From the NCBI GenBank assembly GCA_003978465.1, contig QNZS01000045.1:1-58807 (forward strand): a stretch of 58,807 nucleotides of DNA. The letters run 5' to 3'. The stretch is from Sulfurimonas sp. Lineage in GTDB: Bacteria; Campylobacterota; Campylobacteria; Campylobacterales; Sulfurimonadaceae. The translations under genes were made by a program, and so were the position numbers. Below are positions 17,990-26,153 of the stretch, piece after piece. The notes below the pieces were generated by a model. That model saw only the letters and a program-made list of their open reading frames with translations. It did no database searches and had not been told where the DNA came from. How positions within the stretch are numbered: position 1 is the first letter of the stretch; each line of letters opens with the position of its first letter.

Positions 17990-19281
17990 TGAGTAAGAAA
18001 GTAGAACTACTGTCTCCAGCAGGATCATTGGAAAAATTAAAAATAGCACTAGATTTCGGTGCGGATGCTGTTTACGGTGGTGTTAGTCACTTTTCACTCC
18101 GTATTAGAAGTGGAAAAGAGTTTAGTATGGAAGATTTTGCTGAGGGTATAAAGTATGCACATGCAAGAGGTAAAAAGGTTTATGTAACTATAAACGGTTT
18201 TCCATTTAACTCCCAACTAGCACTTTTAAGAAAACATATAGTAGCGATGGGTGCTTTAAATCCCGATGCTTTCATCGTAGCAACTCCCGGTGTTTTAAAA
18301 CTTTGTCACGATCTTGTTCCCGATATGCCACTTCATCTCTCAACTCAAGCAAATGTAATGAATGTTCTTGATGCACAGATTTATCATGAAATGGGAGCTA
18401 CTCGTATAATTACAGCTAGAGAGATAAGTCTTAAAGATTTAATAGCTATAAAAAAAGAACTTCCAACTTTAGAGCTAGAAGTTTTTGTTCATGGAAGTAT
18501 GTGTTTTGCCTATAGTGGACGTTGTCTTATCTCTACACTACAATCTGGTCGTGTTCCTAACCGTGGTTCATGTGCAAATGATTGTCGTTTTGAGTATGAG
18601 ATGTATGCTGCAAATCCTGAAACAGGAACACTCTTTCGTTTAGAAGAGGATGAGGGTGTAGGAACATATATTATGAATGCAAAAGACTTGAATCTTGCTT
18701 CGCATATGAAAGAGATTTTAGATGCTGGCGTTGTTGATAGTGTTAAGGTAGAAGGTCGCACAAAAACGGCTTATTATGCTGCTACAACGGCAAAAGCATA
18801 TAGAATGTCTATAAATGATTACTATGCGGGTGAGTTTAATGAAGATAAGTACCAGTATGAACTTCAGTCACTTCAAAACCGTGGTTATACAGATGCTTAT
18901 CTTGTTTCTCGTCCTTTTGAGAGAAATGACACACAAAGTCTTGATTTTTCTATGCAACTAGGAACACATCAAGTAAGCGGTGTTGTAAATCCTGAGGGAA
19001 CACACTTCTTATGTAAGTTTAAAACTGAGCCCAATGATGAGATGGAAGTTGTTTTTCCTCTTGGAAGTGAAGTGGCAATAGTAGATAATGATATTGGCAC
19101 TACATATGAGAAAAATGGAAGATTTTATATGAAACTTAAAGAGATTAAAGCAAAAAATGGAAAACTATATGAGGCAATTCATAGCGGAAATACAAATGAG
19201 ATTGTTTTGCCAACAAGTTTTCCTGCATTTACATTCTTTAGAGTGCCTTCTAATTTAGCAATGGGAACAAATCCTAACTAG
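17989..19281 (+). CDS. prtC: U32-family peptidase-like protein (PrtC; tRNA hydroxylation family)
   Basis: This 430-residue protein belongs to peptidase family U32. The family signature is EVFVHGSMCFAYSGRCLIS, and further cysteines follow in NRGSCANDCRFEYE, consistent with an iron-sulfur site. Historically called a collagenase in Helicobacter (PrtC), but homologues TrhP and RlhA in E. coli act in prephenate-dependent hydroxylation of tRNA wobble uridine or 23S rRNA, so an RNA-modification role is more likely. The N-terminal TIM-barrel region (KVELLSPAGSLEKLKIALDFGADAVYGG) and C-terminal beta domain are both present. It overlaps the cheZ stop by one base. Confidence 0.9.
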   Translation: MSKKVELLSPAGSLEKLKIALDFGADAVYGGVSHFSLRIRSGKEFSMEDFAEGIKYAHARGKKVYVTINGFPFNSQLALLRKHIVAMGALNPDAFIVATPGVLKLCHDLVPDMPLHLSTQANVMNVLDAQIYHEMGATRIITAREISLKDLIAIKKELPTLELEVFVHGSMCFAYSGRCLISTLQSGRVPNRGSCANDCRFEYEMYAANPETGTLFRLEEDEGVGTYIMNAKDLNLASHMKEILDAGVVDSVKVEGRTKTAYYAATTAKAYRMSINDYYAGEFNEDKYQYELQSLQNRGYTDAYLVSRPFERNDTQSLDFSMQLGTHQVSGVVNPEGTHFLCKFKTEPNDEMEVVFPLGSEVAIVDNDIGTTYEKNGRFYMKLKEIKAKNGKLYEAIHSGNTNEIVLPTSFPAFTFFRVPSNLAMGTNPN

Positions 19282-19299
19282 GATAATAAGGGAAAATTA

Positions 19300-19797
19300 A
19301 TGAAATTTGTGTCTATTATAATTGGTTCAAAAAGTGACTATACTGTGATGAAAGCATGCTCAGATACATTTGAGTCTTTTGGTGTAAAGTATGAGCTTAT
19401 AGTGTCTTCCGCTCATCGCTCTCGAATTCGTACGGTAAAGTATATTGAAGATGCTGAAGCTAAGGGTGCACAGGTGTTTATCGCTGCATCTGGTATGGCC
19501 GCTCACTTAGCCGGTGTGCTGAGTTCAAAAACAGTCAAACCTATAATTGGTGTACCCATGTCAGCTTCAGCTCTTGCTGGAGTAGATGCTCTTCTCTCAA
19601 CAGTTCAAATGCCAGCTGGAATGCCAGTTGCTACAGTAGCCATAGGAAAAGCAGGTGCAATTAACTCTGCTTTTCTTGCGATGCAGATTTTAGCCTTAAA
19701 CAATGAAGAGTTAGCAATTAAACTCAAAGAAGATAGAATTGCAAAAGAAAAAAAAGTTGAGATGGATTCACTAGAAATAGAGACTATTATTCCATAA
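19300..19797 (+). CDS. purE: N5-carboxyaminoimidazole ribonucleotide mutase
   Basis: PurE moves the carboxyl group of N5-CAIR to form CAIR in purine synthesis. The 165-residue class I protein shows GSKSDYTVM (residues 8-16), the SAHRSRIR motif with the catalytic histidine, and FIAASGMAAHLAGVLS plus GVPMSASALAGVDALLSTVQMPAGMPVATVAIG, all conserved. It starts 18 bases after the U32 gene. The partner PurK is not in the window. Confidence 0.97.
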   Translation: MKFVSIIIGSKSDYTVMKACSDTFESFGVKYELIVSSAHRSRIRTVKYIEDAEAKGAQVFIAASGMAAHLAGVLSSKTVKPIIGVPMSASALAGVDALLSTVQMPAGMPVATVAIGKAGAINSAFLAMQILALNNEELAIKLKEDRIAKEKKVEMDSLEIETIIP

Positions 19798-19838
19798 AGA
19801 ACTGAGATAACATAGATTAATGACGAAGAGTATTGTGA

Positions 19839-20192
19839 GTTAACTGGACTAGATATATCTGTATCGACGATTTATGTGAGGACGGAAAGCTTACAATAAA
19901 AGTTGAAAATTGTCTTAGGTATATAGTACCTGTAAAACTTGCAGAGCTCTCTGAACAAATACTCATGAGATGATGGTGTAACCTGCATTTATAGAAAATA
20001 ATTGCAGCACTTACAGAACAAATTAAACTCTCTCAATAAGAAGTAGAGTTTATGTGAAAAAAATACAAACTCATATGGAATAAAGTAATTGATTGCCATG
20101 CATCACAGATGAATGTAATGAATGAGTTTATTATATTATCCGGGACTTTTCGTCCCTACAATCCCCTAAAGATAAGAGATAAAAAATGTTAA
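19839..20192 (+). pseudogene. Decayed reading frame of unknown identity
   Basis: The 388-base gap between purE and the DUF89 gene contains one reading frame that reads like protein but is broken by four in-frame stops (two TGA, one TAG, one TAA) before its final TAA. Recognisable pieces are DDLCEDGKLTIKVENCLR, a helical piece PVKLAELSEQILMR, IIAALTEQIKLSQ and WNKVIDCHASQMNVMNEFI. The last piece runs into the start of the next gene. A single frame carrying helical, protein-like sequence between stops suggests a gene lost by nonsense mutations. I do not recognise the family. A small hairpin GGGAC-TTTTC-GTCCC lies near the end (20142-20156). Confidence 0.4.
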
Positions 20193-21046
20193 TTGATAAA
20201 GAATGTGTTGCCTGTATAATAAACCAAAGTGTTAAAGTTGCCAATGCTATAGGTGCACAGTCGGATGTAAAAGATGAACTTTTCTCTGAAGTAACACAAA
20301 TGAGTAAAGATTTTTCTTTTACTAATAATCCCCCTGAAATTGCTGCAGATGTGTACGAGAAGATGGCAAAAATCGCAAATAAAACTGACCTTTATGATGA
20401 GATAAAAGAGCTCTCTACACAAAAAGCACTCGCTTTATTACCCTCTTTAAAAGAGAAGTTAAAGCAAAGTGATGAAAAGCTTTTAACAGCTACAAAAATA
20501 GCAGTTGCTGGAAATGTTATAGATTTAGCGGCAGCTGTTGAGTTTGACTTAGAAGAAGAATTGGTTAAAGTGTTTGACACTGAATTCGCTCATAATGACT
20601 TTAAAGTAATGCAAACAGAATTAGGCGGAGCAAAAACTATCTTAGTCATTGGTGATAATGTTGGAGAACATATTTTTGACTATCTTTTTATAGAAGTTCT
20701 ACAAGAACTTTATCCAAACGCAGAGTATTCATACATGGTAAGAGGAAATCCTATCATTAATGATGTAACGATAAAAGAAGCAAAGGAAGCTGGTTTTGAT
20801 AAGCTTTGTAATCTTGTAGATAGTGGTGTGAATACTCCAGGATTTACATACAACCGTGCAAATGAGTATTCGAAAGAACTTTTTGATAGAGTTGATGTCG
20901 TGATAAGTAAGGGTATGGGTAATTATGAGTGTTTAAATGAGTCTAAACGCGAGAATATATTCTTTTTATTAAAAGTAAAATGTAATGTTGTGGCAAATTC
21001 TTTAGGTAAGACTATCGGCGATATCATATGTAAAGTAAAAGGGTAA
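20186..21046 (+). CDS. DUF89 / ARMT1-like damage-control phosphatase family protein
   Basis: This 286-residue protein belongs to the DUF89 family of metal-dependent phosphatases, which in other organisms clear damaged phosphometabolites. Visible landmarks are an N-terminal CVACI cysteine motif (residues 8-12), IGDNVGEHIFDYL around residues 155-168 with the family's DN-x-GE metal ligands, and ISKGMGNYECL near the C-terminus, equivalent to the SKGQGN-E motif. The CxxC at the N-terminus marks the prokaryotic subtype. The substrate is unknown. Its start overlaps the tail of a decayed reading frame, and the ribosome site (AAGAGATAAAAA) is only moderate. Confidence 0.85.
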   Translation: MLIDKECVACIINQSVKVANAIGAQSDVKDELFSEVTQMSKDFSFTNNPPEIAADVYEKMAKIANKTDLYDEIKELSTQKALALLPSLKEKLKQSDEKLLTATKIAVAGNVIDLAAAVEFDLEEELVKVFDTEFAHNDFKVMQTELGGAKTILVIGDNVGEHIFDYLFIEVLQELYPNAEYSYMVRGNPIINDVTIKEAKEAGFDKLCNLVDSGVNTPGFTYNRANEYSKELFDRVDVVISKGMGNYECLNESKRENIFFLLKVKCNVVANSLGKTIGDIICKVKG

Positions 21047-21049
21047 ATT

Positions 21050-21347
21050 ATGAAGAAATATTTATTATCCTTAATGCTAGTATTTATTATGAGTAGTTCT
21101 CTTGGTGCTCAGGGCATTTTTAGCTTCGCCTCTGCTTTTTAGTAGGAATGAGTATGGATTATAGAGAATATAATGATAGTAAGGTAATTCCTGATAGTGA
21201 AAAATCATCTTTTAGTAAAGTTATAGGGAATGAGTTTATCCTAGACTATACTCTAATAGAAAATCAAATGTTCAAACAAATTTTATTGAGCCAGACTCTA
21301 CAGCAAATAACGAGTATGCAAAGATTGAAGTAGTATTTAAGTTCTAG
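21050..21347 (+). pseudogene. Broken outer-membrane beta-barrel protein gene
   Basis: Pieces of a small outer-membrane protein are spread over three frames. Frame one gives a signal peptide (MKKYLLSLMLVFIMSSSLGAQ) and stops at a TAG near 21140. A shift of frame gives VGMSMDYREYNDSKV, then FSKVIGNEFILDYTLIENQ. A second shift gives NFIEPDSTANNEYAKIEVVFKF and a stop. Alternating polar and hydrophobic residues and the terminal phenylalanine are the C-terminal signature recognised by the BAM machinery. The total is only about 100 codons, so besides two frameshifts a large internal deletion is likely. Three frames joined in the right order leave little doubt that this is a relic. Confidence 0.75.
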
Positions 21348-21363
21348 TAACTAAGATATAAGC

Positions 21364-21369
21364 TATAAT
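21364..21369 (+). promoter_or_regulatory. -10 box for glyQ
   Basis: A perfect TATAAT in AGCTATAATTTCG lies about 28 bases before the glyQ ATG, with GAGAGAAAG as the ribosome site between. Confidence 0.55.
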
Positions 21370-21396
21370 TTCGTAATTTTTTATAAGAGAGAAAGT

Positions 21397-22281
21397 ATGA
21401 TAACTTTTAGCACAATGCTTCTAAAACTGCAAGAATTTTGGATGAATGAGGGCTGTAATATAGTTCAACCTTACGATATACCCTCAGGTGCAGGAACATT
21501 CCATCCCGCCACTTTCCTTCGTTCACTAGATTCTACTCCTTGGGCAGCTGCTTATGTTGCACCTTGTCGTCGTCCAACTGATGGTCGATATGGTGAAAAC
21601 CCTAATCGTCTTGGTTCGTACTATCAGTTCCAAGCTCTTATCAAACCAAGTCCAGACAATATCCAAGAGTTATATCTAAAGTCTTTAGAATTTTTAGGAC
21701 TTGATGTATCTAAACATGATATTCGTTTTATTGAAGATAACTGGGAATCTCCAACACTTGGTGCCTGGGGTCTAGGTTGGGAAGTATGGCTTAATGGTAT
21801 GGAAGTGACACAGTTTACTTACTTTCAACAAGTTGGCGGTATAGAGTGTAACCCTGTAACTGTAGAGATAACATATGGTACTGAGCGTTTGGCTATGTAT
21901 CTTCAAGGTGTGGACTCTATCTTTGATATAGTCTGGAATGAAGATAAAAATGGAGTAAAAACTTATTATAGAGATATACATAAAGAGACTGAAATAGAGT
22001 TCTCAAAGTACAACTTTGAAGTAGCCGATACCGATATGCTTTTTTATGACTTTGATGCTAAAAGTGCAGAGTGTTTGAGAGTTCTTGAAGCAGGACTGCC
22101 TCTTCCAGCATATGACCTATGTATGGAAGTCTCAAATGTCTTTAATGTACTCGATGCAAGAAAAGCAATTTCTCAAACTCAGCGCCAAAACTATATGCTA
22201 AAAATTCGCGAACTTTCAAAAGGTTGTGCAGAGTTATATAAAGAACAAGAAGAAGAGAGAGTAAAAAGAGTCAACGCATAA
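21397..22281 (+). CDS. glyQ: Glycyl-tRNA synthetase alpha subunit
   Basis: GlyQ is the catalytic alpha chain of the alpha2-beta2 bacterial glycyl-tRNA synthetase. The 294-residue protein contains the class II motifs: [19 protein letters not shown] near residues 27-45, [24 protein letters not shown] and later [22 protein letters not shown]. Length matches the family. The beta chain gene glyS is not adjacent; recG follows instead, which is common in Campylobacterota. The gene has its own -10 box. Confidence 0.97.
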   Translation: MITFSTMLLKLQEFWMNEGCNIVQPYDIPSGAGTFHPATFLRSLDSTPWAAAYVAPCRRPTDGRYGENPNRLGSYYQFQALIKPSPDNIQELYLKSLEFLGLDVSKHDIRFIEDNWESPTLGAWGLGWEVWLNGMEVTQFTYFQQVGGIECNPVTVEITYGTERLAMYLQGVDSIFDIVWNEDKNGVKTYYRDIHKETEIEFSKYNFEVADTDMLFYDFDAKSAECLRVLEAGLPLPAYDLCMEVSNVFNVLDARKAISQTQRQNYMLKIRELSKGCAELYKEQEEERVKRVNA

Positions 22282-22362
22282 TCTAATGCAAAAGCATTGC
22301 ATATTGTCATGCTTGTAAGGATTTTTTCTTTTTTCTCTTACAATAAGACAAAAAGGGAAATC

Positions 22363-22473
22363 ATGGAAAATGTATCAGATACTTTTTTAACAATACTACT
22401 AATTGTATCAGCCTTAATAATTATGAATATGCACTTGAGAATAAAAAACTTAGAGAAAAAACTTGGGTCATAG
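22363..22473 (+). CDS. 36-residue single-helix membrane protein
   Basis: A small ORF sits between glyQ and recG. It has a clear AAAAGGGAAA ribosome site 2-3 bases upstream of its ATG and ends 2 bases before recG. The product MENVSDTFLTILLIVSALII continues into a short basic amphipathic tail (MNMHLRIKNLEKKLGS). One membrane helix of about 18 residues is flanked by an acidic N-terminus and a basic C-terminus. The ribosome site and tight spacing to recG support translation; function is unknown. Confidence 0.6.
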   Translation: MENVSDTFLTILLIVSALIIMNMHLRIKNLEKKLGS

Positions 22474-22475
22474 TT

Positions 22476-24266
22476 ATGAAACTCTCTAAAGATGTAAGCA
22501 CAAAATTCTCCAAACTAGCTATTAGTAGCTACACTGAACTTGCCTTACTTATCCCTAACTCCTACGAAGACTATACACTCAAGAATAAACCCATAGAACA
22601 TAAATACCAACTTATTGATGCAACTGTAGAGTCAGTCTTTCGTGCACAAAATACAATACAGATAACATTTTTCGTACATAACTTCGGACATACTATAATA
22701 GGTGTTGTTTTCCGTCCTAAACCTTATATGATGCACCAGTTTAGTGTGGGAAATCGTGACAACTACTATGGTATGCTAGAGTGTAAACAAGGTCAGTATA
22801 GCATGAGTATGCCTAAAAGAATCTCTCTAGTTGGTGGTATAGTTCCTAAGTATAAATGTGGACTAAGAACTGATGTAATGTGGCGTTTAATCCAAAAAGA
22901 ACTCAAACTCGAAAAATTAGTACAAGAGGGGATTCCTGAGGGAATTACACAGACACTTTTGGACTTACATTTTGCCAATACAGAGATTTTAGATCAAGAT
23001 GACTTAGATGAAATAAGTTTAGAAGCATTAAAATTTACAGAACTCTTCTCATATATGAAACTTTTACGAGACAAACGAAGGTATTTTAAACCTTTAGTAA
23101 GTCTCAAAGCAGCTTATAAAACTTGGGCAAATTGTTTACCTTTTGTGTTAACTGAGGAACAAGTTAAGACTATAGAAGATATACAAAATGATTTTGCTAA
23201 AGATATCGCCTCTAAACGCATGATAGTTGGAGATGTTGGGTCTGGAAAAACTATGGTTATTTTGGCATCAGCATATATGATAGGGAATGAAAAAAGTATT
23301 TTGATGGCTCCAACAACCATACTTGCTCAACAACTCTACGAGGAAGCTTTACGGTTCTTACCCGAGATGAGTGTGACTCTAGTAACAAATAAGACTAAAA
23401 AAGAAGACTTAAGTGGATATGACTTTATTATAGGTACTCATGCACTTCTGTATAGAGAGTTGCCAAAAGCTGCTTTAGTAATGGTAGATGAACAGCATCG
23501 TTTTGGAACTAAGCAGAGAAGTGTTTTAGAAAAACTTGTCAGTGAAGGTGAAAAAAGACCTCACTTTTTACAATTCTCAGCAACACCCATTCCTAGAACA
23601 TTAGCGATGATAGAGTCAGCACATATAGATGTGAGTCTTATAACTACAACACCGTTTACTAAAGATATAGACTCTAAGGTGATTCATAAGAATGATTTTA
23701 AAGAGTTAGTACAGCATATAAAAGAAGAGATAAAGAACAACAACCAAGTGCTTATTGTTTACCCTCTTGTTACACAAAGCGAAGTCTTAGCGTACCAGAG
23801 TATAGAAGAAGCAAGGTCTTATTGGGAAACAAATTTTAATGATGTTTATGTGACTCATGGAAAAGATAAAGAAAAAGAACAAGTTCTTATAGACTTTAGA
23901 GAGAAGGGGAGTGTCTTAATTAGTACAACTGTTGTTGAGGTTGGTATCTCCCTACCAAGGCTCACAACTGTTGTTATAGTTGGTGCAGAGAGATTGGGCC
24001 TATCAACTTTGCATCAACTGCGTGGTCGTGTGAGTCGAACAGGTCTAAAGGGCTATTGTTATTTGTATACTAACAAAAGTAATTCTGAGCGTTTGGATAA
24101 GTTTGTTGATACAAAAAGTGGATTTGACATCGCAAATTTAGATTTGAAGTTTAGAAAAAGTGGAGATTTATTCAAAGGAATGAGTCAAAGTGGAAATCAG
24201 TTTAGATGGTTTGATTTTGCAGAAGACTTAGCGATAGTTAAACAAGTGAAAAAATGTTTAGTGTAG
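22476..24266 (+). CDS. recG: ATP-dependent DNA helicase RecG, compact form
   Basis: RecG remodels stalled replication forks and Holliday junctions. The 596-residue protein is shorter than the 693 residues of E. coli RecG, as usual in Campylobacterota, mostly in the N-terminal wedge region. Helicase motifs are intact: MIVGDVGSGKT near residues 250-260 (Walker A), VDEQHRFG near 338 (DExH), FSATPIPRTLAM (motif III), and VLISTTVVEVGISLPR with QLRGRVSRTG (motifs V and VI). The gene follows the small membrane protein by two bases. Confidence 0.94.
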   Translation: MKLSKDVSTKFSKLAISSYTELALLIPNSYEDYTLKNKPIEHKYQLIDATVESVFRAQNTIQITFFVHNFGHTIIGVVFRPKPYMMHQFSVGNRDNYYGMLECKQGQYSMSMPKRISLVGGIVPKYKCGLRTDVMWRLIQKELKLEKLVQEGIPEGITQTLLDLHFANTEILDQDDLDEISLEALKFTELFSYMKLLRDKRRYFKPLVSLKAAYKTWANCLPFVLTEEQVKTIEDIQNDFAKDIASKRMIVGDVGSGKTMVILASAYMIGNEKSILMAPTTILAQQLYEEALRFLPEMSVTLVTNKTKKEDLSGYDFIIGTHALLYRELPKAALVMVDEQHRFGTKQRSVLEKLVSEGEKRPHFLQFSATPIPRTLAMIESAHIDVSLITTTPFTKDIDSKVIHKNDFKELVQHIKEEIKNNNQVLIVYPLVTQSEVLAYQSIEEARSYWETNFNDVYVTHGKDKEKEQVLIDFREKGSVLISTTVVEVGISLPRLTTVVIVGAERLGLSTLHQLRGRVSRTGLKGYCYLYTNKSNSERLDKFVDTKSGFDIANLDLKFRKSGDLFKGMSQSGNQFRWFDFAEDLAIVKQVKKCLV

Positions 24267-24268
24267 AA

Positions 24269-24292
24269 CTAAAAGGAATTACTTCCCTTTAG
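24269..24292 (-). terminator. Terminator between recG and hpf
   Basis: A 10-base inverted repeat (CTAAAAGGAA ... TTCCCTTTAG) with a TTAC loop separates two convergent genes. The single mismatched position becomes a G-U pair only on the minus-strand transcript, so it probably serves hpf better than recG. Confidence 0.55.
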
Positions 24293-24301
24293 TAAATGTG
24301 A

Positions 24302-24835
24302 TTAATAAAGTCCAAACTTTGCATCATTTCTTTTGTACAGAACACGTGTCTTTCCATCGTGGTCTATGAAAATTTCAAACATTTTATTGCCCTCTTTGAG
24401 GTCATTTAAAACATCTTCTACTTCACGAGGTTTATATAGTTCAAGCTCAACAGGAACTATTTCATCTTCCATATCTGCTATAGCCGTCTTAAGATCTACA
24501 TTATCAGCTTTTATCTCATTTAGACCTACCTTTTGGTGGTCATTCTCTCTATCGTGAATACGACGCATTGCTTTTTGAGCACGAGAGATTGCAATGTCGA
24601 TTGCAGCATATAAGTCATCACTATTTTGTTTGATAACAATAGAGTTTTTATGTGCAAGGTTGATAAGAAACTCTACAACTGAATGTTCTTTTCCTTTTTT
24701 CGTTTGTGCTGATGCTACAACATTAATAGAGATGATTTCTAAGTTAAACTTGTTAAGTGTTTCTATAGATGTCGTCATATGTGCTTTGATCGCATCTGTA
24801 AGTTCTAAGTGCCTACCAGTTAGAGAAATATTCAT
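24302..24835 (-). CDS. hpf: Ribosome hibernation promoting factor, long form
   Basis: HPF binds the 30S subunit and drives inactive 100S ribosome dimers in stationary phase. The 177-residue protein has the N-terminal S30AE domain (MNISLTGRHLELTDAIKAHM, then the basic stretch with RAQKAMRRIHDR) and, after a linker, the C-terminal dimerisation domain (EGNKMFEIFIDHDGKTRVLYKRNDAKFGLY). The presence of the second domain marks the long form, which makes 100S ribosomes without RMF. It is a single gene with its own promoter, convergent with recG. Confidence 0.95.
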   Translation of the reverse strand: MNISLTGRHLELTDAIKAHMTTSIETLNKFNLEIISINVVASAQTKKGKEHSVVEFLINLAHKNSIVIKQNSDDLYAAIDIAISRAQKAMRRIHDRENDHQKVGLNEIKADNVDLKTAIADMEDEIVPVELELYKPREVEDVLNDLKEGNKMFEIFIDHDGKTRVLYKRNDAKFGLY

Positions 24836-25389
24836 AATTTAATCCTTTATTTTTGACATGAATAAATTATAGCATTAAATTGTTTACAAAAAATAATATT
24901 TTATAATTTTTGAATAGTTCTTCTAAAATAGCGAATAGATTCAGTTGTAATTGTATGTCCTATACACTGACTTCCACATCAATAAGCACAAAAGTATTTT
25001 GTTCAGTTGATGTGACAGTCGCATACAATCTCGTACACAAATCCACTGTATAGATATATTAAATTATTATATTGATATCATGATAATTTTCTTCAATATC
25101 TAGATTTTTATATTGCATGGGTTTATGCTGTTATTACCTTGCATGATGTGTAAAAAAAACAAAGGAGTGTAAGATCGTTTCAGTAGAGTTTTAATAATGT
25201 CTTTTTATAACAAGTAAAAAAATTGAATACAAAAAGGGGCTCAGTTGTAAATTAATACTATTATCCAGCTCTTTAGCTTATTGATTGATTAAAATATAAG
25301 CCAATTATTGATGAATCCACTTTAGTTAATAAAAGAAACTAATCTTTTAGATAAAATAACAGTCACAACAATAAATAGGAAAATATTAA
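24836..25389. other. 554-base gap between hpf and bamD: hpf promoter and a possible decayed frame
   Basis: The left end holds the hpf leader and its -10 box. On the minus strand, around 24900-25045, one frame reads TVDLCTRLYATVTSTEQNTF and VLIDVEVSV, stops, and goes on as DIQLQLNLFAILEELFKNY; a neighbouring frame reads GHTITTESIRYFRRTIQKL. This looks like a gene fragment damaged by a stop or frameshift, but I cannot name it. The right half (25060-25389) is AT-rich with no persuasive ORF or RNA; a bamD promoter must lie there, possibly the TAAAAT near 25351. Confidence 0.3.
24866..24871 (-). promoter_or_regulatory. -10 box for hpf
   Basis: On the minus strand a perfect TATAAT (in GCTATAATTTATTC) lies about 31 bases before the hpf start codon, and AAAGGA follows as ribosome site. 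Confidence 0.6.
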
Positions 25390-26130
25390 ATGAGATTTAA
25401 ACTACGACTCTTACTCCTAGCTACTAGTTGTATACTTTTCTTTAATGCATGTTCTAAAGAACTTGAAATATACAACAAACCAGCAGTGTATTGGTATGCT
25501 AAGATTATCGAGTCCATCTCTGAGGGAAATATAGATAAGGCGGATAATTATTATGCATCACTTCAAGGTGAACATATTGGTTCTCCACTTTTACCTGAGG
25601 CTACAATGATACTTGCTATTTCACATATGTACTATGAAGATTATCTTTTAACGGAGCATTTTTTAGATGAGTATGTAAAACGCTATGCAAACTCAAATGA
25701 GGAAGAGTTTGCAGAGTTTTTAAAGATAAAAGCAAAGTACATGGCTCTACCAAATCCTCGTCGTGACCAAGTACTTATCGGTGAAGCTATTTTAGAATCT
25801 GAAAAGTTTAAAACTTCTTATCCTAACTCCATGTACTATAGCATAGTAGATGCTATGGCTACAAACCTATACATAGCAGATGCTGTATTAAATAAAACAA
25901 TTGCTGCTCTCTATAAACGGATAGATAAACCTAAGAGTGCCGCTTATTATAAGGCTATCAAACCACAACCTTGGATAGTATGGAACGAGATTGAACATGC
26001 TAAATCCCCTTGGTACAAAGCATGGTTTGAAGGTGATGGAACAGAAAGTTGGTATGGTTACCTAATACCAGATACAAGAAGTGTTGTTTCTCGTAACTCA
26101 ATCTCAGACGATGAAGAACCAAATAAATAA
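25390..26130 (+). CDS. bamD: Outer-membrane protein assembly lipoprotein BamD
   Basis: BamD is the essential TPR lipoprotein of the beta-barrel assembly machine. The 246-residue protein has a basic N-terminus, a hydrophobic signal and the lipobox FNAC with Cys21 as the lipidated residue. Helical repeats follow, including YNKPAVYWYAKIIESISEGNIDKADNYYASLQ and later SYPNSMYYSIVDAMATNLYIADA, which match the family pattern. The order bamD-lon is the same as HP1378-HP1379 in Helicobacter. Confidence 0.9.
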   Translation: MRFKLRLLLLATSCILFFNACSKELEIYNKPAVYWYAKIIESISEGNIDKADNYYASLQGEHIGSPLLPEATMILAISHMYYEDYLLTEHFLDEYVKRYANSNEEEFAEFLKIKAKYMALPNPRRDQVLIGEAILESEKFKTSYPNSMYYSIVDAMATNLYIADAVLNKTIAALYKRIDKPKSAAYYKAIKPQPWIVWNEIEHAKSPWYKAWFEGDGTESWYGYLIPDTRSVVSRNSISDDEEPNK

Positions 26131-26153
26131 TTTTTAATACAGGACACAATTTT

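Noticed and set aside
20142..20156. GGGAC-TTTTC-GTCCC hairpin as a terminator for purE
   Set aside because: Too far from purE, no T-run follows, and the bases also fit the decayed frame.
21397..22281. Absence of glyS next to glyQ as a sign of rearrangement
   Set aside because: Separate glyQ and glyS are normal in Campylobacterota.
22285..22298. AATGC-AAAA-GCATT hairpin after glyQ as a terminator
   Set aside because: No T-run follows, and the small membrane protein gene and recG appear to need read-through.
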